This document shows, one piece after another, positions 13,733 to 18,917 of a stretch of DNA of 18,917 nt (positions are counted from its first letter, which is position 1; each line of letters starts with the position of its first letter). The position numbers were made by a program, and so were the translations under genes. The notes beneath the pieces are model-generated. The model was not told the DNA's origin. It saw only the letters and a list, made by a program, of their open reading frames with translations, and made no database searches. The DNA is from CAIKMD01 sp035277525 (lineage in GTDB: Bacteria > Pseudomonadota > Alphaproteobacteria > ATCC43930 > CGMCC-115725): NCBI GenBank assembly GCA_035277525.1, contig DATEKH010000044.1:1-18917 (forward strand), read 5' to 3'.

Positions 13733-14758
13733 ATGAGCGAGCTTCGTCACATCGCCATGTCGGTGCGCGACCCGTGGATGACGGCCGAATTCTACAAAAG
13801 CATTTTCGGCTTGGAGGTGGCGGGCGAGACGGATTCGAGCCTCGCCGAAGGTGTCTTCCTCACCGACGGCGTCTTCGGCATCGCTTTGCTTGCCTACAAA
13901 TCCGACGAGGCCGCACAAGGCAAAGGCAAGGATTTCGTCGGGCTGCACCATTTCGGCGTCTGGGTCGACAATGTGGAAGCGACACAGAGGCGGATCGAGG
14001 CGCATGGCGGCCGCTGGATCATGGGCGAGCCCGATTACCGCCACAACGCGCAATACGAGGTGAAATTCCTCGACCCCAACGGGGTCGTGCTCGACCTCGT
14101 GCACAATGGCTGGGCCGGCACGCAGCGCCGGCCGGGCCAGGCCGACAATGAGGTGGGCCCGAAGCGCGGCCTGGTCGAGCGCTACGCCGAGCGCCGCGCC
14201 AAGGCGGCGCAGGCGATGGCCGCGCGCGGCTTCACCGCGCCGCCGCAGCGCTGCGGCGAGATCCGCCACTTCGCCATGGCCGTGCCCGATCCGTGGATGA
14301 CCGCGGAGTTTTACAAGCGCGTCTTCGGCTTCGCGGTGGTGGGCGAGACCGATTCAAGCCTCGCCGAAGGCGTTTTCCTGTCGGACGGCGTCATCGGCCT
14401 CGCTCTTCTCGACTACAAATCCGACGCGGCGGCGCAGGGAAAGGGCAAGGATTTCGTCGGCCTCCATCATTTCGGCATCTGGGTCGACGATGTCGACGCG
14501 ACCCACAAGCTGATCGAGCAAGCCGGCGGACACTGGATCATGGGCGAGCCCGATTACCGCCACAACGCCGCCTATGAGGTGAAATTCCACGACATGAACG
14601 GCGTGATCCTCGATCTCGTGCACAATGGCTGGGCCGGAACGCAGCGCCGGCCGGGCCAGGCCGATAACGCAATCAGCCCAAAGCGCAGCCTCGTGCCGCG
14701 CTTTGCCGAGCGCCGCGCCCGCGCCGAAGCGGCGCAATTCGCGGCGCTCGCCGGCTGA
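13733..14758 (+). CDS. Internally duplicated two-domain VOC superfamily protein
   Basis: 341-residue protein consisting of two near-copies of one VOC domain. Residues 4-156 align without gaps to 177-329, with about 78% identity by hand count. Each half repeats RDPWMTAEFYK or PDPWMTAEFYK, GETDSSLAEGVFL, GKGKDFVGLHHFG, WIMGEPDYRHNA and LVHNGWAGTQRRPGQADN. Possible metal ligands are kept in both: His6/His179, His73/His246 and Glu109/Glu282. The linker 157-176 is Ala/Arg-rich. The ATG at 13733 has GGAGG about 6-7 nt upstream; the frame is open further upstream but without family similarity. The gene is followed after 40 nt by an HpaB-type hydroxylase. Two-domain VOC architecture resembles type I extradiol dioxygenases, but lyase or isomerase roles are equally open; the function is not known. 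Confidence 0.9.
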   Translation: MSELRHIAMSVRDPWMTAEFYKSIFGLEVAGETDSSLAEGVFLTDGVFGIALLAYKSDEAAQGKGKDFVGLHHFGVWVDNVEATQRRIEAHGGRWIMGEPDYRHNAQYEVKFLDPNGVVLDLVHNGWAGTQRRPGQADNEVGPKRGLVERYAERRAKAAQAMAARGFTAPPQRCGEIRHFAMAVPDPWMTAEFYKRVFGFAVVGETDSSLAEGVFLSDGVIGLALLDYKSDAAAQGKGKDFVGLHHFGIWVDDVDATHKLIEQAGGHWIMGEPDYRHNAAYEVKFHDMNGVILDLVHNGWAGTQRRPGQADNAISPKRSLVPRFAERRARAEAAQFAALAG

Positions 14759-14798
14759 GCGTGCGCGACGTCATGGCGATGTGCGAGGCGGTATCCCG

Positions 14799-16322
14799 AT
14801 GAGCGAAAGAAGCGCGGCGCAAACCGACACGTTGATGGATGGGCGCGACTATCTCGAAAGCCTGCGCGATGCGCGCGAGGTCTATATCTACGGCGAGCGC
14901 GTCAAGGACGTCACCACTCATCCGAGCTCGCGCAACGCGGCGCGCTCGATCGCACGGCTTTACGACGCGCTGCACGATCCGCAAACGCGCGACGCGCTGA
15001 CCATGGTCGATCGCTACGGCATCCGCACGCATCGCTTCTTCACGCCGAGCTACTCGGCGCAAGAGCTCTTGGCCGCGCGCGAGGCGATCGCGATCTGGGC
15101 GCGCGCGACCTATGGCTTCATGGGTCGCACGCCCGATTACAAAGCCGCTTTCATGGCGACTTTGGGCGCGATGCCGGAATTCTACGCGCCCTACACCGAG
15201 AACAGCCTCGCCTGGTACAAGCGCTACGCCGCGAGAGGCCTCTTCCTCAACCACGTGCTGATCAACCCGCCGATCGACCGCAAAAAGCCGGTACACGAGG
15301 TTGGCGACGTGTTCGTCCATGTGGTGAAGGAAAAGGACAACGGCATCGTCGTCCGCGGCGCCAAGATGCTGGCCACTGGCTCGGCCTTGACGCATGCGAC
15401 CTTCGTTGCGCAGAACAGCGCCGTCCACCTCGAAAAGGGCAAGGCCGAGGATTTCGCGCTCGTCTTCATCGCGCCGATGGACGCGCCCGGCTGCAAGCTG
15501 ATCTGCCGGCCGTCTTACGAGCAGAAGGCGCACAGCCCGTTCGACTATCCGCTGTCGAGCCGGTTCGACGAGAACGACGCGGTGGCGATCTTCGACAACA
15601 CCTTCATTCCCTGGGAAAACATCCTCGTCTATCGCGACATCGAGCGCGCCGGGCGGTTTTACGCCGCCTCGGGCTTTCTCAATCGCTACAATCTCCAGGC
15701 CGGCACGCGGCTCGGGGTCAAGCTCGATCTGATGTGCGGCCTCCTGGCCAAGGGGCTCGCCGCCAACGGCACCGATGATTTTCGCGGGGTTCAAACCCTT
15801 CTCGGCGAGGTGGTGGCGTGGCGCAACCTCGTCTGGGCGCTGACCACCGCGATGTGCCTCGATCCGCAGTCGGGTCCGGGGAATTCCGTGATGCCGAAGC
15901 TCGAATACGCCTCGACATTGCGGCTCTTCGCGACCATGGCGTGGCCGCGGGTCAAGGAGGTGTTCGAGACGATCCTTGGCGGCGCGCCGATCGTCACGCC
16001 GTCGAGTCATCTCGATTTGAAGAACCCCGCGCTCAGGCCATTCCTCGATCAATATTATCGCGGTTCCGACAGCTCGGCCGCCGAGCGCATCAAGCTGTTC
16101 AAACTCATCTGGGACGCGATCGGCACCGAGTTCGGCGGCCGCCACGAGATCTATGAGCGGAACTACTCGGGCAACAACGAGCAGATGCGGCTCGACGTGC
16201 TGAGCTTTGCCAAGCAGCGCGGCATCATGGAAGCCTGCGCCAAGCTCGTCGAGCAATGCATGAGTGACTATGACCTCGACGGCTGGACCTCATCCGACTG
16301 GATTTTCGATCCGGGCCACTAG
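14799..16322 (+). CDS. HpaB-type flavin-dependent aromatic monooxygenase, oxygenase component
   Basis: 507-residue member of the 4-hydroxyphenylacetate 3-hydroxylase (HpaB) family, which uses FADH2 supplied by a separate reductase to hydroxylate phenols ortho to the OH. MDGRDYLESLRDAREVYIYGE near the N-terminus (split at about 13-33) is the family opening. Arg110 and Tyr114 in GRTPDYKAAF and His152 in LFLNHVLINPP match, with a constant offset of 10, the substrate-binding residues Arg100, Tyr104 and His142 reported for Thermus HpaB. The C-terminal region contains EIYERNYSGNNEQMR. The ATG at 14799 has only a distant GAGG, so initiation may be coupled to the VOC gene 40 nt upstream. No HpaC-type reductase is seen. 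Actual substrate unknown: a 4-hydroxyaryl compound is expected. Confidence 0.91.
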   Translation: MSERSAAQTDTLMDGRDYLESLRDAREVYIYGERVKDVTTHPSSRNAARSIARLYDALHDPQTRDALTMVDRYGIRTHRFFTPSYSAQELLAAREAIAIWARATYGFMGRTPDYKAAFMATLGAMPEFYAPYTENSLAWYKRYAARGLFLNHVLINPPIDRKKPVHEVGDVFVHVVKEKDNGIVVRGAKMLATGSALTHATFVAQNSAVHLEKGKAEDFALVFIAPMDAPGCKLICRPSYEQKAHSPFDYPLSSRFDENDAVAIFDNTFIPWENILVYRDIERAGRFYAASGFLNRYNLQAGTRLGVKLDLMCGLLAKGLAANGTDDFRGVQTLLGEVVAWRNLVWALTTAMCLDPQSGPGNSVMPKLEYASTLRLFATMAWPRVKEVFETILGGAPIVTPSSHLDLKNPALRPFLDQYYRGSDSSAAERIKLFKLIWDAIGTEFGGRHEIYERNYSGNNEQMRLDVLSFAKQRGIMEACAKLVEQCMSDYDLDGWTSSDWIFDPGH

Positions 16323-16376
16323 CCGGCATTTGAGGCAAATCCCGCCCTCCCCGGCGCCGCGCCTCGTTTTATGACT

Positions 16377-16486
16377 CGTCATTCCGGGGCAGCCGCGCAG
16401 CGGCTGAACCCGGAATCTAGAAACTTTCTCTGCGCCCTCAATGGATTCCGGCTCGCGCTCGCAATGCTCGCTTGGCCGGAATGACG
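16377..16486. repeat. 110-bp palindromic intergenic repeat, copy 2
   Basis: Same element as at 4313-4422, in the same orientation and of the same length. It begins CGTCATTCCGG (16377-16387) and ends CCGGAATGACG (16476-16486). The first 40 or so bases, including the CAGCCGC-GCA-GCGGCTG hairpin, are identical to copy 1; the centre differs and the right half (GCTCGCGCTCGCAATGCTCG) is similar. It lies between the HpaB gene and the DUF898 gene. The rest of this 280-nt gap holds no gene I can support. Confidence 0.85.
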
Positions 16487-16602
16487 ACTAAAGTTACTGG
16501 TCAAGGCCAGGGGCGAGAATCCGCCCGCAACGGATTTGCAACCATTCTGTGCAGAATGTATCCGGGCACAGCTTCAGCTAGAATGGCCGGGGGTCGGGGG
16601 TC

Positions 16603-17877
16603 ATGGCAATCGAACGGTTGGAGCCGGGCTGGCGTGACGGGCCCGAGGCATCAGGCGGCGGGACCCGGCAGCGCGTCGGCTTTGACGCACGGCCCGGACT
16701 CATTTGGCTGCTCGTCAAGAATTTCCTCCTCACGCTGGTAACGCTCGGCTTTTACCGGTTTTGGGCGCGGGTGCGGGTGCGCCGCTATTTCTGGAGCACC
16801 ATTCGCCTGGCGGATGAGCCGCTCGAATATACCGGGACGGGTCTCGAACTCTTCATCGGCTTCTTGATCGCGGTCGCGGTGATCGCGCCCTTCGGCATCG
16901 GCTATGTCGTGCTGAAGCGCATCTCGCTCGGCAACCCGCTGGCGACCGGTGCGTTGAGCGCGGCCTATTTCGCCTTCCTCATCATCTTCGTGCAGCTCGT
17001 CAGCTTTCGCGCGCGGCGCTATCGCCTGTCGCGCACCGCCTGGCGCGGCATCGGCGCGCGCCAGACCGGCTCGGCTTGGCGCTATGTCGGGATCTTTCTG
17101 CTGACGGGCTTGTTCGCCGTGGTGACGCTCGGCATCGGCGTGCCGTGGAACAGCGTCGCGTGTCAGCGTTACAAGATCGACAACACCTGGTTCGGCGATA
17201 GCCGGTTCGCGGTCGAAGCCAAGGCGCGGGATTTGCTGCCGGCCTGGATCGCCGTGCTCGCGCTTCTCGTTGTCCCCGCTTTGGTCGCGATCGGATTGAA
17301 CCTTTCGTTGTTCTCCGCCGCTGCGCACGCGCAGGGACAGGCGCATCCGATCGTCAAGATGCCGCACCCGGGCGCGTTTTTTCTGTTCCTCATCACTTTC
17401 CTCGCGGGCATACCGGCACTCATCGTCTACTGGGTGGCGCAGTTCCGCTATCTCGCCTCGCGCACGCGGCTCGGCGAGATCCGTTTTTACTCGGCGGCGC
17501 GCGGCGGCCCGGTGTTGGGGAGGGTCATCCTCTTTGGCCTCGCGCTCGGCGCGATCTTCCTCGTCTTGTTCGGGGGTTTTTTTGGAGTCGTACTGATCGC
17601 CGGAAAGGGTGCAGTCATCGGCGCGACCGCCGCGCAAAAAGCGGCGGCGATCAAATCCGCCATGCTTGTCATGCTTCCCGCGATGATCGGTCTCTATATT
17701 CTCATAATCCTCATCGCCCAGATTTTGTCTTATCGCTTCTTGCGGCTCGGCGTGCTGCGCCATCTCGCGACGACGCTCGAGATCGAGCATTTCGCCGCGG
17801 TCGAGCAGGTGGTGCAATCCTCGGCGCCACGGCAGCGCTTCGGCATCGCCGACAGTTTCGAGTTCGGCGCGTTCTAG
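16603..17877 (+). CDS. DUF898 (YjgN-family) multi-pass membrane protein
   Basis: 424-residue inner-membrane protein of the DUF898 family, function not known. The family signature appears twice: LIWLLVKNFLLTLVTLGFYRFWARVRVRRYFWS at about 33-66 (quoted here only for its key parts NFLLTLVTLGFYRFWA and RVRRYFW) and again in degenerate form around GIFLLTGLFAVVTLGIGVPW at about 163-182. About eight hydrophobic helices are spread through the chain. LEYTGTGLELF follows the first signature, as is usual. The ATG lies after a G-rich GGGGGTC stretch, a weak ribosome binding site. The M48 peptidase gene starts 4 nt after its stop, and this pairing is found in many proteobacteria, suggesting the two act together in the membrane. 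Confidence 0.88.
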   Translation: MAIERLEPGWRDGPEASGGGTRQRVGFDARPGLIWLLVKNFLLTLVTLGFYRFWARVRVRRYFWSTIRLADEPLEYTGTGLELFIGFLIAVAVIAPFGIGYVVLKRISLGNPLATGALSAAYFAFLIIFVQLVSFRARRYRLSRTAWRGIGARQTGSAWRYVGIFLLTGLFAVVTLGIGVPWNSVACQRYKIDNTWFGDSRFAVEAKARDLLPAWIAVLALLVVPALVAIGLNLSLFSAAAHAQGQAHPIVKMPHPGAFFLFLITFLAGIPALIVYWVAQFRYLASRTRLGEIRFYSAARGGPVLGRVILFGLALGAIFLVLFGGFFGVVLIAGKGAVIGATAAQKAAAIKSAMLVMLPAMIGLYILIILIAQILSYRFLRLGVLRHLATTLEIEHFAAVEQVVQSSAPRQRFGIADSFEFGAF

Positions 17878-17881
17878 CTTC

Positions 17882-18917
17882 ATGACCGGGCAGAGCTGGG
17901 CGGCTCGGTACAGCGACGGATATACCGCCGCGTCCCGCCCGGCCACGGCACAGCTCGACGAGACCGGCCTTACCATCCTCGATGAGAGCGGGCCGCCGCG
18001 AGCGAAATGGCGGCTCGAGGAGATTCGCCTGATCGAGAAGCCCGCCGCTGCGGGCGACTTTCGCCTTGGCCGCGCCGAAAGCAACGAGCGCTTGACCTTG
18101 CTCGATCGCGCAGCCTTACCCGTGCTACGACGGCATTGCCCCAATTTGCGCCGCGGCGTTTACCGCGGCATCGGCTGGAGACGTGTGGTGTTCTGGAGCG
18201 GCGCTGCGCTGGCCGGGCTCGCCTTTCTCTTCCTCGTTGGCATCCCATTCCTCGCCCGTCACTCGAGCCAATGGATGTCGCCCCGGCTCGAGGCCGATCT
18301 CGGCAGGCGCGTGGCCGCGGCGGTGATCGGCTTCACCGCACAGCCGAAACAGGGCGAGCAGCGCGAATGCAGGGCGGCTGACGGACGCGCCGCGCTCGCG
18401 AGGCTCGCCGCCCCGATCATCGCGCAGCTTCATGTGCGCAATGCGCCGCGGCTGCGCGTCGTCAATTCGCCGATTGTCAATGCGGTGGCGCTCCCGGGCG
18501 GACAGATTCTGCTGTTTCGCGGCCTCATCGATTTCGCGCAAAACCCGAACGAGATCGCCGGCGTCATCGCCCATGAGCTCGGCCATGTCGCGCTCGATCA
18601 TCCGACGACGGTCATGATCGAGCGCGGCGCGACCGCGTTCTTGATCGGCCTCGTGGTCGGCGACGTGTTTGGCGCCTCGGCGGTCGGCGCGGTCAGCACG
18701 GCCGCGCTGAGCGCGAGCTATAGCCGCGAGGCCGAAAGCGCCGCCGATGCCGAGGCGGTGGCGCTGATGGAGAAAGCGGGCTACGACCTCGCGCCCTTCG
18801 CCGCTTTCTTTACGAGGCTCGAGCAAAAGCAGGGCGATGGCGAGCTGCCGATCGGCTTCCTGCACAGCCATCCGCCCAGCGCGGAACGCGCGCGCCTCAT
18901 CGCCGCGGCGCCGCCGG
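17882..18917 (+). CDS. M48-family membrane metallopeptidase, 3' end cut by window
   Basis: I translated 345 residues from the ATG at 17882 to the window edge without a stop. The first 100 or so form a soluble domain (YSDGYTAASRPATAQLDETG..., like the DUF7092 domain found in such proteins), followed by one membrane segment at about 103-123 (VVFWSGAALAGLAFLFLVGIP, key part WSGAALAGLAFLFLV). The peptidase domain has NAVALPGGQILLFRGL, the zinc motif HELGH (His231, Glu232, His235) and SREAESAAD, where Glu285 is the third zinc ligand. LHSHPPSAERA near the edge is the usual M48 C-terminal motif. Only a little of the protein is probably missing. It starts 4 nt after the DUF898 gene with no strong ribosome site, so coupled translation is likely. 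A role in membrane protein quality control is inferred from the family. Confidence 0.9.
   Translation, partial: MTGQSWAARYSDGYTAASRPATAQLDETGLTILDESGPPRAKWRLEEIRLIEKPAAAGDFRLGRAESNERLTLLDRAALPVLRRHCPNLRRGVYRGIGWRRVVFWSGAALAGLAFLFLVGIPFLARHSSQWMSPRLEADLGRRVAAAVIGFTAQPKQGEQRECRAADGRAALARLAAPIIAQLHVRNAPRLRVVNSPIVNAVALPGGQILLFRGLIDFAQNPNEIAGVIAHELGHVALDHPTTVMIERGATAFLIGLVVGDVFGASAVGAVSTAALSASYSREAESAADAEAVALMEKAGYDLAPFAAFFTRLEQKQGDGELPIGFLHSHPPSAERARLIAAAPP

Noticed and set aside
14759..14798. Possible extra small gene or frameshift between the duplicated VOC gene and the HpaB gene
   Set aside because: Only 40 nt, and both flanking proteins are complete at family length, so no break is indicated.
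14673..16256. 527-codon open frame antisense to the HpaB gene
   Set aside because: Its product is rich in Arg, Ala, His and Asp with no recognisable domain, and it lies wholly opposite a well-supported gene. Long antisense frames are expected at this GC content.
16651..18144. 497-codon minus-strand open frame opposite the DUF898 and M48 genes
   Set aside because: Highly charged, low-complexity translation with no family similarity; composition shadow of two real genes.
1..18917. CRISPR array, tRNA, rRNA, integrase or transposase
   Set aside because: No regularly spaced repeats, no cloverleaf or rRNA-like stretches and no recombinase motifs were seen; the only repeats are the 110-bp element and the tandem hairpin.

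Overview
The window is high-GC, densely packed bacterial DNA with short intergenic gaps, clear Shine-Dalgarno sites and several stop/start overlaps. The protein families (LigAB/LigI ring-cleavage enzymes, an AAHS-type aromatic acid transporter, a SsuA/TauA-type importer, paired DUF898 and M48 genes) and a dispersed 110-bp palindromic repeat fit an alphaproteobacterium, probably a soil or rhizosphere member of Hyphomicrobiales or a relative. This assignment is inference from gene content. There is no rRNA, tRNA, CRISPR array, transposase or phage gene. Both ends cut through genes.

Left block (1-4298): a minus-strand operon reads, in transcription order, PcaD-like enol-lactone hydrolase, PcaC-like decarboxylase, LigI (2-pyrone-4,6-dicarboxylate hydrolase), LigA and LigB (protocatechuate 4,5-dioxygenase, cut by the left edge). 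It mixes families from the ortho (beta-ketoadipate) and 4,5-meta routes. A stand-alone MetE-type methyltransferase is divergent from it. A 110-bp palindromic repeat follows.

Second block (4463-7485): a small cupin is divergent from an AAHS-family transporter, with a LacI-type operator-like palindrome between them. The transporter converges, through two tandem hairpin terminators, on an ACMSD-type amidohydrolase/decarboxylase. Together these look like uptake and processing of an aromatic acid.

Third block (7774-13550): a SsuC/SsuB-type ABC permease and ATPase on the plus strand converge on a secreted SsuA/NMT1-type binding protein on the minus strand. Upstream of that gene, on the same strand, are a single-domain VOC protein, a four-domain rhodanese protein and a D-2-hydroxyacid dehydrogenase.

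Fourth block (13733-16322): an internally duplicated VOC protein (two near-copies in one chain) lies 40 nt upstream of an HpaB-type flavin-dependent aromatic hydroxylase, plausibly a hydroxylation/ring-processing pair. A second copy of the 110-bp repeat follows.

Right end (16603-18917): a DUF898 multi-pass membrane protein and an M48 membrane metallopeptidase (cut by the right edge), a housekeeping-type pair unrelated to the catabolic genes.

No transcription regulator, no LigC/LigJ/LigK and no HpaC flavin reductase is visible, so both catabolic routes must be completed by genes elsewhere.
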